64,000 bases of DNA, from NCBI RefSeq assembly GCF_019457915.1, contig NZ_JAHZSS010000019.1, positions 32,851-96,850 on the forward strand, written 5' to 3'. The stretch is from Neiella holothuriorum (GTDB lineage: Bacteria > Pseudomonadota > Gammaproteobacteria > Enterobacterales > Neiellaceae). Below, one piece after another: positions 36,556 to 46,983 of the stretch. Every line of letters starts with the position of its first letter. The first letter of the stretch is position 1. The notes under the pieces are model-generated. The model ran no database searches, had not been told where the DNA came from, and saw nothing but the letters and a program-made list of their open reading frames with translations. The position numbers and the translations under genes are program-made.

Positions 36556-37362
36556 TTAGGCGCCAGACACATCAAAATGTCGCGCTTCACAACTGATAAC
36601 GCCAGCCATCCAATCAATGATGTTTCTGGTTGCTGCCATCACCGCCGGATCGGCGCGATAGAGCAATTGGCAACCCAACATGCCAGACGTATTCCAAACC
36701 ACTTCGGAGACCGTGAAGTTGAGGCTAACGGCTAATTGGCGGATCTCGCGGTGCGTGATCGTACGGCTAGACGTCAAACTATCCGGTAATGGCAACCACA
36801 TGAGCATGGCCGATGGCAGCACTAACATTTGCGCCAGCGTTTGCCAGTTTGGGTAATCTGGGTGTCGCCGCGAATGTACCCCCGGCGGATCGACAAATAT
36901 GAAATCGGCCTGCTCTAATAATAAGTCAGAAGCCTTGGCCTCGGCTTGTGCTGTGTATTTGGCATGGGGAAATCGTTCGCGCAACGCGCTCATGTTCGCC
37001 CCGGTTGTCTCCCACAACATCATCTGAGATTTAAAGCCGTGCAACGCAATTAGTTGATCGGCCAACAAGGTGGATCCGGGATAACGCGCCATCTCTGCCG
37101 ACTCAGGTACGTTTGCCACGTGCTGGTGCCAAAACCGAGCAGCTGGCATTGGCGGCACATCAATCGACAACAATTTGCCTGCGCCTTTACGCCAACCTTT
37201 ACTGCTAGTAACGGCGTAATCTGGACGCCCCGCATAGGTATCGGCGTAGCAAAAGTGTTTGCCCTGATGATGTGTCAACAGGCCTTCGAGCATTTGAACA
37301 AGCGCTAAATGCTTGAAGACATCGCCCAAGTTGCCTGCTTTTGTTTTGTGCTCGTAAACCAT
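36556..37362 (-). CDS. RlmJ-like 23S rRNA adenine methyltransferase, divergent
   Basis: 268 residues. The start HKTKAGNLGDVFKHLALVQMLEGLL corresponds to the RlmJ N terminus (HAGNHADVLKH) and FCYADTYAGRPDY to LDTHAGAG. GSTLLADQL is also conserved. The catalytic motif is DPPG (FIFVDPPGVHSR), where E. coli RlmJ has DPPYE, and the C-terminal part is also changed. RlmJ makes m6A2030 in 23S rRNA; this protein may be a paralogue with another target or reduced activity. I leave the symbol empty for that reason. Confidence 0.7.
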   Translation of the reverse strand: MVYEHKTKAGNLGDVFKHLALVQMLEGLLTHHQGKHFCYADTYAGRPDYAVTSSKGWRKGAGKLLSIDVPPMPAARFWHQHVANVPESAEMARYPGSTLLADQLIALHGFKSQMMLWETTGANMSALRERFPHAKYTAQAEAKASDLLLEQADFIFVDPPGVHSRRHPDYPNWQTLAQMLVLPSAMLMWLPLPDSLTSSRTITHREIRQLAVSLNFTVSEVVWNTSGMLGCQLLYRADPAVMAATRNIIDWMAGVISCEARHFDVSGA

Positions 37363-37479
37363 GTTAGGTCACTTCATCATTCGTTTTGTTGGCGGCAAAG
37401 ATAACAAGTCTGATTGGTCAAAACCAGTTCCGGTGATATGGTTCAACTTGTTATCACTTGGAAGAAATCAAAGGTTGCC

Positions 37480-39093
37480 ATGGAGTCTGCTCTTCTCGAT
37501 ATTGCGTTCGCGTTTGGATTAGGCATGACCGCCACTCGGTTTGGCTTGCCGCCACTCGTCGGTTTTTTGATTGCTGGCTTCGCGCTCCATTTGATTGGCG
37601 TTGAAGCATCAGATGAAATTTCAATTCTAGCTGATCTCGGCGTGACCTTATTACTGTTTAGCATTGGTTTAAAGCTCAATGTTAAATCGCTCGCGGCTAA
37701 GCCTTTCTGGGGTAGCGCGATGATCCAAATGGCGGTCAGCGTGGCGGTAATCACGTCCATGCTGATGTTGTTTGGTTTGTTGTTTCCATTACCTTTGTTT
37801 GCCGAATTAGATTGGCGAACAGCGGCCCTTCTCGGCTTTGGCTTAAGTTTCTCCAGTACCGTTTTTGTCATCAAAATCTTGCAAGAAAAAGGCGAAGGGC
37901 AAAGCCTCTATGGCCAGCTGGCCATTGCTATTTTGATTATTCAAGATCTACTCGCGGTTATCTTCCTCACCATTTCATCGGGCGTGTGGCCTAGCCTCTG
38001 GGCCTTTGCTCTGTTGCTCATTCCAGTGTTCCGACCGTTCTGGTTTAGTTTAATGAAACGCTCCGGCCACGGTGAATTGCTGGTGCTATTCGGCTTATTT
38101 ATGGCCTTTGGTTTAGGGTACGGCCTGTTTACCATGGTGGGTTTAAAAGGTGACCTCGGTGCTTTATTGATGGGCGTTATGCTGGCACCGAGTAAGAAAT
38201 CTGACGAGCTGATGAAGTCGCTTTACAGCATGAAAGAGCTGTTCTTGATCGCCTTCTTCCTTGATATTGGCATGCGCCAATTCCCAGGTTCAGACGCGAT
38301 TGCCGTTGCGCTTATTCTACTGTTGTTGTTGCCGCTAAAAGCGCTCATTTACGCCGCAGCGATACGTTGTTTCAACTTGCGGATTCGCACCACCATGATG
38401 GCATCCGCTTCGCTCACTAATTTCAGCGAGTTTGGCTTAATTGTTTGCGCCATTGCCGCTAAAGCGGGTTGGTTACCGCAAGAATGGTTAACGATTGTTG
38501 CCCTCGCCTTGGCCCTGAGCTTTATTTTGGCGGCGCCACTCAATCAACAAGTCGGCAAACTGTACGTATCGCTAAGACCCAAGCTCGGCTGGCTGCAGCC
38601 TCGCCATCTCAATAAAATTGACCGCCCGTTCGCATTGGGCAATACAACATTTTTGGTTGTGGGTATGGGCCGAATAGGTACCGGTACCTATGAATATTTG
38701 CACACCCACTTGGGCGGCTCAGTGACAGGCGTTGACAGTGATTCAACGCGTGTTGAGCATCACAAGCGGCAAAATCGCAATATCATCCATGCCGATGCAA
38801 CCGATCCGGATTTCTGGCATAAGGTGGAATTGTCTGGCTCGTTACGGGGCATTTTCCTCGCGATGCCAGAGCACACCGGTAACTATTACGCCGCCAAACA
38901 GCTATCAAAAACAGATTTCTCCGGCGATGTTGCGGCGGTTGTTCGTTATTTTGATGAAGAAAAACAAATGGCAGAGCTTGGTGTGACCAGTGTTTTCAAC
39001 GTGTATCGAGAAGCGGGTAAAGGTTTTGCCCAAGACAGCTGTGAGCGACTAGGCTTTATTAGCACTGCGCCAGTTGAACAAGAGCGGTCTTAG
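37480..39093 (+). CDS. KefB/YbaL-like cation:proton antiporter with TrkA-N domain
   Basis: Monovalent cation:proton antiporter (CPA2) of 537 residues. About 12 spans cover residues 1-385, with GVTLLLFSIGLKLNVKSL near 70 and IAILIIQDLLAVIFL near 150. A cytosolic NAD-binding TrkA-N domain follows (FLVVGMGRIGTGTYEYLH near 392). The TrkA-C domain of some relatives is missing. I choose ATG 37480 (AAGG five bases upstream); a TTG at 37414 would add 22 polar residues. Likely role in K+ efflux or pH control. It is divergent from the rlmJ-like gene. Confidence 0.87.
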   Translation: MESALLDIAFAFGLGMTATRFGLPPLVGFLIAGFALHLIGVEASDEISILADLGVTLLLFSIGLKLNVKSLAAKPFWGSAMIQMAVSVAVITSMLMLFGLLFPLPLFAELDWRTAALLGFGLSFSSTVFVIKILQEKGEGQSLYGQLAIAILIIQDLLAVIFLTISSGVWPSLWAFALLLIPVFRPFWFSLMKRSGHGELLVLFGLFMAFGLGYGLFTMVGLKGDLGALLMGVMLAPSKKSDELMKSLYSMKELFLIAFFLDIGMRQFPGSDAIAVALILLLLLPLKALIYAAAIRCFNLRIRTTMMASASLTNFSEFGLIVCAIAAKAGWLPQEWLTIVALALALSFILAAPLNQQVGKLYVSLRPKLGWLQPRHLNKIDRPFALGNTTFLVVGMGRIGTGTYEYLHTHLGGSVTGVDSDSTRVEHHKRQNRNIIHADATDPDFWHKVELSGSLRGIFLAMPEHTGNYYAAKQLSKTDFSGDVAAVVRYFDEEKQMAELGVTSVFNVYREAGKGFAQDSCERLGFISTAPVEQERS

Positions 39094-39254
39094 CACGTTA
39101 CTAATCTGTTTCAATTTTGGCTTGAGCGTTAAAAATACGAATTATTTAAGTCAAATACGCGCAAGAAGTTTATTGTTATTTCTCTAAATAACATTCTTGG
39201 TGTTAGACTTACTGGCACGATTTCAAATTGGCAAATGCACAGGAGCCAGTGACA

Positions 39255-39764
39255 ATGGGTTTTTTCAATAAACTGAAAAAACTGGTTAGCGATGAGGCTG
39301 ACTCAACCGATGGTATTGAAATTTATGCACCCGTCAGCGGTGAGATAGTCAATATTGAAGACGTTCCCGATGTAGTGTTTGCCGAAAAAATCGTTGGAGA
39401 TGGCATTGCTATCCACCCAACCGGTAACCAAATGGTTGCGCCTTGCGATGGTACCATTCGAAAAATTTTCGAAACTAACCACGCATTTAGTATTGAGTCG
39501 ACCAGTGGCATCGAACTCTTCGTTCACTTCGGTGTTGATACGGTAGAGCTTAAAGGCGAAGGCTTTAAGCGAATCGCCGAAGAAGGCCAGAAAGTAAAAA
39601 CCGGCGACACCGTCATTGAGTTTGATTTGCCGTTACTAGAAGCTAAAGCCAAATCGGTGCTAACACCGGTGGTGATCTCTAATATGGATGAGATTAAGCA
39701 GTTGGATAAGCACTCAGGCAAAGTCTCCTTAGCGGAAAGCGTTGTCATTACACTTCGCAAATAA
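39255..39764 (+). CDS. crr: PTS glucose-specific EIIA component
   Basis: 169-residue soluble PTS phosphocarrier (E. coli Crr is 169). The N-terminal [14 protein letters not shown] matches the membrane-tethering tail, and the active His sits in [15 protein letters not shown], with a second His in [15 protein letters not shown] lies nine bases before the ATG. ptsH and ptsI are not next to it, unlike the usual ptsHI-crr operon, so it is an orphan here and may act mainly as a regulator. A strong terminator follows. Confidence 0.95.
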   Translation: MGFFNKLKKLVSDEADSTDGIEIYAPVSGEIVNIEDVPDVVFAEKIVGDGIAIHPTGNQMVAPCDGTIRKIFETNHAFSIESTSGIELFVHFGVDTVELKGEGFKRIAEEGQKVKTGDTVIEFDLPLLEAKAKSVLTPVVISNMDEIKQLDKHSGKVSLAESVVITLRK

Positions 39765-39784
39765 ACTATCACGCTATGCTATTG

Positions 39785-39811
39785 AAAAGCCCCGTTATCC
39801 GGGGCTTTTTT
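39785..39811 (+). terminator. Rho-independent terminator of crr
   Basis: AAAAGCCCCG-TTATC-CGGGGC followed by T6, 20 bases after the crr stop. Confidence 0.92.
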
Positions 39812-40019
39812 GTATCTGTACGATTTGCCACAATCACGGTTTAACTGTCGTAACCACAACGTCATTAACCGACCCGTTGACCTCGCATCGATAACTCAAC
39901 AACACCTACAATGCCGCACTCGGTCAGGCTTTGTGCCAGAATGAACGGGCCATCACCGCCTTTGGCGTTAATATTGCTGATAACTTATTCATTAGTCGCA
40001 TAAATATCGGAGCTTAGAT

Positions 40020-40775
40020 TTGTCGCATTTTGCCCTTTTGCTACTTGTCGTGACCATGCTGTTCAACGCCACCGCTCGGGCTGCGGATCTTCAAGTCGCT
40101 GTGGCGGCCAACTTCTATCGGCCAATGCAGCAACTGGCAGCAAATTTCGAAACAAAAACCGGCCATCACGTTGGTTTATCGGCAGGCTCCACCGGTAAGT
40201 TATTTGCGCAAATAAGTAACGGCGCTCCGTTCGATGTTTTTATTGCGGCCGACCAAACCCGCCCCAATGCGTTGGTGAAAAGCGGGTTAGCGCAAGCTGA
40301 ATCGCAATTTACGGTGGCCCAAGGCCAACTCGCGTTATGGTCTAACGATCCCTCGCTCATCAATGGCACGCCAGCCGTCTTACAAGCGCAGCAGTTAACC
40401 AAGTTAGCCATTGCCTCGCCAAAAACGGCTCCGTATGGCGCAGCCGCTGTGCAAGTGTTGCAACACCTCAAACTCTATCCCGCATGGCAACCCAAGCTGA
40501 TTCAGGGGCAAAATATTAGCCATACCTATCAATATGTCAGTAGCGGCAATGTTGACGCTGGCTTCGTTGCTGTTTCGCAAATTTATCATCAAGGATCACT
40601 GGCATCGGGCTCAGCTTGGATTGTGCCATCGGATTACCACCAACCCTTGAACCTTGATGCGGTGTTACTCACTCGAACAACCCGTGAAAAAGCTGCTCAA
40701 GACTTGCTTCGTTATTTAGCCAGTGACGAAGCCAAAGCACTGATCCGCTCATTTGGCTACCAGATAATTGATTGA
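40020..40775 (+). CDS. modA: Molybdate-binding periplasmic protein
   Basis: 251-residue solute-binding protein of the molybdate ABC importer. Signal peptide 1-21 (LLLLVVTMLFNATARAADLQ), then VAVAANFYRPMQQLAANFE, the oxyanion-binding SAGSTGKLFAQISNGAPFDVFIAADQ, and ASPKTAPYGAAA, all typical of ModA. The start is TTG at 40020 with GGAG seven bases upstream. It heads modABC. No modE is in the window and no convincing ModE operator was found. Confidence 0.95.
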   Translation: MSHFALLLLVVTMLFNATARAADLQVAVAANFYRPMQQLAANFETKTGHHVGLSAGSTGKLFAQISNGAPFDVFIAADQTRPNALVKSGLAQAESQFTVAQGQLALWSNDPSLINGTPAVLQAQQLTKLAIASPKTAPYGAAAVQVLQHLKLYPAWQPKLIQGQNISHTYQYVSSGNVDAGFVAVSQIYHQGSLASGSAWIVPSDYHQPLNLDAVLLTRTTREKAAQDLLRYLASDEAKALIRSFGYQIID

Positions 40776-40861
40776 CCCAACACGAGAAGTTTGATTTGCT
40801 AACATTAGTCCGCGCCTCGATTCTGGGTCGCAACATCATTTGCGCATAACAGAGAAAAAGA

Positions 40862-41542
40862 TTGGTTGAACTCGATTTATCCGTCGTTTGGTTAACACTA
40901 AAATTAGCATCAGTGGTCACCTTGCTACTGCTGTTGGTGGCAACCCCTCTTGCGTGGTGGTTATCGCAAACCCACTCCAAACTGAAGCCCTTTGTTGGTG
41001 CCCTGTTCGCCATCCCGTTGGTACTACCGCCAACTGTGCTTGGCTTTTATTTACTGTTGTTGCTTGGCCCGAACGGCCCTATCGGCCAATTATCTGACAC
41101 CTTAGGGCTTGGCACTCTACCGTTCAGCTTTGCCGGCATTGCCATTGCCTGCGCCGTACACTCTCTTCCGTTTGTGGTACAGCCCCTACAAAACGCATTT
41201 GAAGCCATTGGTAAGCGGCCCCTGGAAGTCGCCGCGACTTTACGCGCCTCACCTTGGGATACGTTCTGGCATGTGGTCGTTCCTCTCGCTCGCCCTGGCT
41301 TTTTTACCGCTGCGGTAATGGGCTTTTGCCACTCCATTGGCGAATTTGGCGTAGTGCTCATGATTGGTGGCAATATACCTGGCGAGACACGCGTGATGTC
41401 CGTTGAAATTTATAATCATGTTGAAGCCATGGAATACGCCCAAGCTCATTGGTTAGCAGGTGGAATGATGCTGTTCTCTTTTGTTGCCTTGTTGGCCATT
41501 TACATCATCAACCACAGAGTTGCTCAGCGAGGTAAGCGATGA
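40862..41542 (+). CDS. modB: Molybdate ABC transporter permease
   Basis: 226-residue inner-membrane permease with five to six spans and the EAA loop EAIGKRPLEVAATLRASPWDTFWHVVVPLARPG, split here as EAIGKRPLEVAATLRASPW and DTFWHVVVPLARPG. GRP, IGEFGVVLMIGGNIPGETRV near the C terminus is typical of ModB. The start is TTG at 40862 with AGAG seven bases upstream, 86 bp after modA. It overlaps modC by four bases (ATGA). Confidence 0.94.
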   Translation: MVELDLSVVWLTLKLASVVTLLLLLVATPLAWWLSQTHSKLKPFVGALFAIPLVLPPTVLGFYLLLLLGPNGPIGQLSDTLGLGTLPFSFAGIAIACAVHSLPFVVQPLQNAFEAIGKRPLEVAATLRASPWDTFWHVVVPLARPGFFTAAVMGFCHSIGEFGVVLMIGGNIPGETRVMSVEIYNHVEAMEYAQAHWLAGGMMLFSFVALLAIYIINHRVAQRGKR

Positions 41543-42612
41543 ATCAAATCCTTGCTGAATTTGCAATTGACCGTGGTGACTTTCAATTAGAGGTGTCACT
41601 GAAACTACCGGCTGTTGGCATCAGTGCCTTGTATGGAGCCTCCGGCTCAGGCAAAACCACCTGTTTACGCGCCATTGCAGGTTTAGAACGGCTGCCGGGC
41701 AACGTCTGTGTAGCAGGGCAAGTTTGGCAAGATGATGATGCCGGTATTTTCATACCGCCTCATCAGCGCGCCATTGGTTATGTGTTTCAAGAAGCGAGTT
41801 TGTTTCCTCACCTCAATGTTGCTGCCAATATGAATTTCGGCCGCAGCCGAGTCGCCGCCTCGCGCCAGCGAATTGGTGAATCCAAAGTTGTCGAGCTATT
41901 AGGGTTAGAGAAATTACTCAAGCGCTCACCCGCTGCGTTATCGGGTGGCGAGCGTCAACGGGTTGCCATTGCCCGTGCATTGCTGACCTCACCCGACTTA
42001 CTGTTGATGGATGAACCTCTGTCGGCACTAGACAAAGCACGCAAGCTGGAAATATTGCCCTACTTAGAGCGCATGCATGATGAACTGGCATTGCCCATTA
42101 TTTACGTTAGCCATGCGGCAGATGAAGTGACGCGATTGGCCGATCATTTGGTGTTACTTGAGCATGGTCACGTCAAAGCCGCAGGCCCACTTCAAGACAT
42201 GTTGATGAATCATCAACTCGCGGGCTTGTTTAACGATGGTGCCAGTTGTGTGATTGAAGGCGTCATCGATCAACATCTTGAGCAGTTTGCCAGCGAGTTG
42301 AAATTTGGCCATTTCCGATTGCGTTTAAGCCAACAAACGAACCCGCTAGGCAGTAACGTGCGATGCCGAATTTTTGCATCCGATGTGAGCCTGTGCCTGA
42401 CTCAACCGCACGACACCAGTATTAGTAATATTTTCCCCGCTGAAGTGGTTCGCATTGATCCAGCGACTCGCCCCGGTGAAAAGTTGGTCACCCTCAGGCT
42501 AGATCAAACCCATTTCCTATTGGCTCAAATATCAAGCCACTCCGTTGAGCGTTTACAAATTCGGCCAAGCCACCATGTCTGGGCGCAAGTAAAATCAGTG
42601 GCAGTACTGTAA
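41539..42612 (+). CDS. modC: Molybdate ABC transporter ATP-binding protein
   Basis: 357-residue ATPase. Walker A GASGSGKTT (34-42), Q-loop YVFQEASLFPHLNV, signature LSGGERQRVAIARALL, Walker B LLLMDEPLSALD and the H-loop YVSHAADEVTRLADHL. From about 290 a TOBE/Mop-type molybdate-binding domain is present (GSNVRCRIFASDVSL, then IDPATRPGEKLVTLRL). The start overlaps modB. Confidence 0.96.
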   Translation: MNQILAEFAIDRGDFQLEVSLKLPAVGISALYGASGSGKTTCLRAIAGLERLPGNVCVAGQVWQDDDAGIFIPPHQRAIGYVFQEASLFPHLNVAANMNFGRSRVAASRQRIGESKVVELLGLEKLLKRSPAALSGGERQRVAIARALLTSPDLLLMDEPLSALDKARKLEILPYLERMHDELALPIIYVSHAADEVTRLADHLVLLEHGHVKAAGPLQDMLMNHQLAGLFNDGASCVIEGVIDQHLEQFASELKFGHFRLRLSQQTNPLGSNVRCRIFASDVSLCLTQPHDTSISNIFPAEVVRIDPATRPGEKLVTLRLDQTHFLLAQISSHSVERLQIRPSHHVWAQVKSVAVL

Positions 42613-42733
42613 TCAAACATATCTATCTTGATGCTTTATAAAGAAAATATAGTTTTAGTAAGTTATCAAAAAGCCACTAAGCTAGTGTTACCAACAGCAG
42701 CATTTTTGATGCTATCGATTCAGGGAAGTCACC

Positions 42734-43330
42734 ATGCGCTCTAACAATTCTCACCCTATTTCACGGCGCCATTACAGCTGCGTCATTGCGCTACTGTCAG
42801 GCTTTGTTTTAGCACCTGCCCACAGCTTTGATGCCGGACCATATGTCGGGTTGAAAGCCGGCGTCACTAATTTTTCCGATATCTGCTCTAGCCATGACCT
42901 TGCGTGCGATGAAAGTGATAAGGCATTAGCCGCTGTTGCTGGCTACCGGTGGCAGAATTGGTGGGCGGTGGAAGTTGAGTATATTGATTTTGGTGATGCC
43001 AGTAGCTATCAAGCAAGTGCTTCAATCGAGCGCGATCGTCTCGAATTTACTGGTACTAATATCGCAGCCCGAGCCAATTACACCATCAGTGAATACACTG
43101 AAGTGTTCGGAAAGCTTGGCGCAATCTACTGGGAAGCTGATACAAAAGGCGCACAAGAAACTGTGTCAGATGATGGCTGGCAACCGAGCATCAGTGTTGG
43201 TGCCGATTTGCAGTTCTACCCCAGTTCATTATTTCGCGTTGAATACCAATATTTTCATGATCTGGGTTCATCAGACGTTGGCAGCACCGACATTCATCAG
43301 TTCTCGCTTGGCGTGACGTATCACTTTTAA
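42734..43330 (+). CDS. Outer-membrane beta-barrel protein (OmpA-like, 8-stranded)
   Basis: 198 residues. A signal peptide (to about 32) is followed by GPYVGLKAGVTNFSD and alternating amphipathic strands (AAVAGYRWQNWWAVEVEYIDFG, cut here as AVEVEYIDFG; FRVEYQYFHD), ending in GVTYHF with a terminal Phe, the outer-membrane insertion signature. It fits the 8-strand OmpA-like barrel without a peptidoglycan-binding domain. Two cysteines in DICSSHDLACDES may pair in an external loop. Function is unknown. Confidence 0.78.
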   Translation: MRSNNSHPISRRHYSCVIALLSGFVLAPAHSFDAGPYVGLKAGVTNFSDICSSHDLACDESDKALAAVAGYRWQNWWAVEVEYIDFGDASSYQASASIERDRLEFTGTNIAARANYTISEYTEVFGKLGAIYWEADTKGAQETVSDDGWQPSISVGADLQFYPSSLFRVEYQYFHDLGSSDVGSTDIHQFSLGVTYHF

Positions 43331-43460
43331 GTGCTGAAGGCTTGAGCAAGATTAATGCATGATCATGCGGTTTTGTTGACTCAATAATCGTTTCCCTCCT
43401 GACTGAACAGGGGTTTGTGATATTCTTGCCCCAATTTTTTGATTGCGCCAAAGGAATCAC

Positions 43461-43826
43461 ATGTCTACTCAGAGCGCCACTATTTATGGTATTTCCAACT
43501 GCGATACGGTTCGAAAAGCTCGAAAATGGCTTGAACAACACGCCATACCGCATTCATTTCAAGACGTCCGCGAGCAACCATTAGAGCAATCTCAACTGGC
43601 CGAATGGGCCCAACAAGTCGGCTGGGAAGTGCTCTTTAATAAACGCTCAACCAGTTATCGCGTTTTATCTGACGAACAGAAAAAAGGCCTTGATGAATCA
43701 TCGGCAATCGCGCTCATTCTGGAACAACCAACGTTGATGAAGCGCCCCGTCTTCACGGCCGCCAATGGCCTCATCGTTGGCTTTAATGAAAAGCTGTATG
43801 CACCGTTGCTACAACAAGGGAGCTAA
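43461..43826 (+). CDS. yffB: ArsC/Spx-family reductase YffB
   Basis: 121-residue thioredoxin-fold protein with YGISNCDTVRKARKWLEQ at the N terminus (a single Cys, no CxxC) and RPVFTAANGLIVGFNEKLY near the C terminus. It matches YffB, which lies next to dapE in E. coli as here. The family binds glutathione but has no established arsenate reductase role. AAGGA lies six bases before the ATG; an in-frame TTG at 43443 is less likely. Confidence 0.88.
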   Translation: MSTQSATIYGISNCDTVRKARKWLEQHAIPHSFQDVREQPLEQSQLAEWAQQVGWEVLFNKRSTSYRVLSDEQKKGLDESSAIALILEQPTLMKRPVFTAANGLIVGFNEKLYAPLLQQGS

Positions 43827-44963
<1,137 letters not shown>

Positions 44964-44975
44964 CAGGAGAAGGGT

Positions 44976-45641
44976 GTGCAGGCAAGTCAGTGGTTAGGTC
45001 TTGATGAGCGTCATTTAACGGCTGTTGATGACCGCCATTTCCTGCACCCCGAAACCAAACAAGCTTGGCTGTCGATGGTTCAAGCCGCGGCCGACGATGG
45101 TTTGCAACTTGATTTAGTGAGTAGTTACCGGAGCTTTGCTCGTCAGCAACTAATATGGGATGGCAAGTTTTCCGGCCAACGGCCAGTTCTTGACGATCAA
45201 AATCGCATCATCGAACTCAACAAATTAAGTGACTGGCAGAAAATACAGGCGATCATGCGTTTTTCCGCCCTACCCGGAACGAGTCGCCATCATTGGGGCT
45301 CCGATCTTGATCTCTTCAGCAAACCACTGCAGGGCAATACGCCACTCCAATTAGTTGCCAGCGAATACCAAGCCGGTGGGCCGCAATGGCCGCTCTACCA
45401 GTGGCTTATTGCCAATGCCCATCGATTCGATTTTTTCTTTCCTTACGCCAAAGATCTTGGTGGTGTTGCTTGCGAGCCTTGGCACTTAAGTCATCTCCCG
45501 GTGGCCAATAAGGTTGAGCAAGTGCGCAAACCTGAACGAATTATTGCTGCTATTCAGCAGGCAAATGTTTTAGGTCAAGAATGTATTCAGGAAAACTTCG
45601 ATACCTTATACCACCGCTTCATATCACCGATTAGTCGGTAG
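44976..45641 (+). CDS. M15 family D-Ala-D-Ala carboxypeptidase-like
   Basis: 221-residue zinc peptidase (VanY/LdcB type). SSYRSFARQQLIWDGKFSG, PGTSRHHWGSDLDLF (His and Asp ligands) and ACEPWHLSH (catalytic Glu, third His) are visible. No signal peptide is seen, so either it is cytosolic (recycling of muropeptides) or the start is misplaced. The start is GTG at 44976, preceded by AGGAGAAGG; it is 12 bp after dapE. Confidence 0.88.
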   Translation: MQASQWLGLDERHLTAVDDRHFLHPETKQAWLSMVQAAADDGLQLDLVSSYRSFARQQLIWDGKFSGQRPVLDDQNRIIELNKLSDWQKIQAIMRFSALPGTSRHHWGSDLDLFSKPLQGNTPLQLVASEYQAGGPQWPLYQWLIANAHRFDFFFPYAKDLGGVACEPWHLSHLPVANKVEQVRKPERIIAAIQQANVLGQECIQENFDTLYHRFISPISR

Positions 45642-45660
45642 CGTTCAATAAGGTTTATGT

Positions 45661-45840
45661 ATGGAAGGCGAACTGTCGGGTTTGCAAATTGCAGTCATCA
45701 TCATTTTAGTGCTTGGCGTCATCGTCAGTAACTTGATGGTGCTGAAGTATTCCGCCAAATTAAAATGGCCCAAGCGAGAGGATCTTGTTGATCCTATGGC
45801 TCGGGCCAAAAAGTCGGAGCAACATCGCTCCGAGCAATAA
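45661..45840 (+). CDS. Small single-span membrane protein (DUF2897-like)
   Basis: 59 residues, MEGELSGLQIAVIIILVLGV then a short basic stretch LKYSAKLKWPKRED and an acidic/basic tail. One N-terminal membrane span, cytoplasmic charged tail. AAGG lies seven bases before the ATG. Length, span and the L-K-Y-S-A-K motif after it resemble DUF2897 proteins of marine gammaproteobacteria; that name is from recall. It lies 19 bp after the M15 gene and is convergent with bamC (16-bp gap). Confidence 0.7.
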   Translation: MEGELSGLQIAVIIILVLGVIVSNLMVLKYSAKLKWPKREDLVDPMARAKKSEQHRSEQ

Positions 45841-45856
45841 ACGCTAAGGCTTAGGT

Positions 45857-46972
45857 TTATTCAGTTAGCGACTTAAGCGCTTGTTGCAGCGACTCATATG
45901 CTTTAGCAACATCTTCTTCCTTCAACGGCTTATTATCGTCATTAAAGATGCTAATAGTCGTCGTGTCACCACGGTCACCGAAGAACAACTTGTAGTCTCC
46001 TGACTTGATACCCACTTCTTTAGTTTCTGAGAACAGGTGATTCAAGTTCCAGTTACCAGGCACAGTAACGTAGTACGTTGCCTGCATGCGTTCACGGTCT
46101 TCAACGACAAAACCGGCAGCCTCAAGCAATGATTCAGCATTTTCCCATGCTTGATCGAATGGCACAGCGGCAACAATAGACGCTAACCCTTTCTGATCAA
46201 CCTGCATTGACAAGGCCATTGCGCGTTGCTGTTCAATGGTTTTCTCTTGTTTCAACGCAATCATGTCGTTTTGATATTGCTTCACTACACCATTAAGCAC
46301 GTTAACGGTAAAGTTGTCGCGCTCTACTTGAGTTGGGCGGTTACGTTCCATGGTTTTATCAAGATAACGCTCAAAGCCAACCATTACAGCACTCAGTTTT
46401 GCGGTGCGGCCGGTGCGGCTAACGTCTAAATTGAAGGCGTAACGCGCTCTAACCTCAAGCTTACCGGTGCGCTCAATAAAGTAGTCTTCAATACCAAAAA
46501 AGTAGCTTGGTGCTTCTTCACTGTCGGCAACAAACCAGTCGGTTACCAGCACCCCCTCTTCTTTGTCCCAAAAACGGGCGGCGATGTCGTTACGTTCTAA
46601 AACGTTCCACAACGATTTCCAAATCCCATCAATGGGGTTTTCGCTTTCATAACGGGTAATATCAAACTCAATGGAAGCACGACGATCTTCACCCTGTGGG
46701 CGCAAGCTACCGTCAACCAAGGTTAGAACTTGGATTGGCGCAGAAATCACTAAGTTTTCGCCAATGGCCGTTTCGTCCGTCGTTTCAATCTCAGGGATGT
46801 GATAATCAGGGCGCTTTGGCGGCGCCTCTAAGTCTTCAGGTACAACGAAGACAGGATCACTTTTGGCATCCACGTACTCATAATCTGAGCGGGCGCGATT
46901 TTCATTTCCGGCGCATCCTGCTAGCAGGAGGCTACCTGCCAATGCACCGAATACTAATGTTCTCAAGACCAT
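45857..46972 (-). CDS. bamC: Outer-membrane assembly lipoprotein BamC
   Basis: 371-residue lipoprotein of the BAM complex that folds outer-membrane barrels. Lipobox LLLAGC with Cys20, followed by an unstructured acidic segment (to about 95) that contacts BamD, then two helix-grip domains (about 95-225 and 250-368). It is 11 bp after dapA, the conserved dapA-bamC pair of gammaproteobacteria. Confidence 0.92.
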   Translation of the reverse strand: MVLRTLVFGALAGSLLLAGCAGNENRARSDYEYVDAKSDPVFVVPEDLEAPPKRPDYHIPEIETTDETAIGENLVISAPIQVLTLVDGSLRPQGEDRRASIEFDITRYESENPIDGIWKSLWNVLERNDIAARFWDKEEGVLVTDWFVADSEEAPSYFFGIEDYFIERTGKLEVRARYAFNLDVSRTGRTAKLSAVMVGFERYLDKTMERNRPTQVERDNFTVNVLNGVVKQYQNDMIALKQEKTIEQQRAMALSMQVDQKGLASIVAAVPFDQAWENAESLLEAAGFVVEDRERMQATYYVTVPGNWNLNHLFSETKEVGIKSGDYKLFFGDRGDTTTISIFNDDNKPLKEEDVAKAYESLQQALKSLTE

Positions 46973-46983
46973 TTACTCCCGAA

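Noticed and set aside
39899..40016. Open stretch (ALGQALCQNERAITAFGVNI) before modA
   Set aside because: About 40 codons with no start codon or RBS and an upstream in-frame stop; chance reading frame or promoter DNA.
39961..40019. Possible ModE operator before modA (GCGTTAATATTGCTGATAAC region)
   Set aside because: Only loosely resembles the ModE consensus and lacks the two spaced half-sites. No modE is visible.
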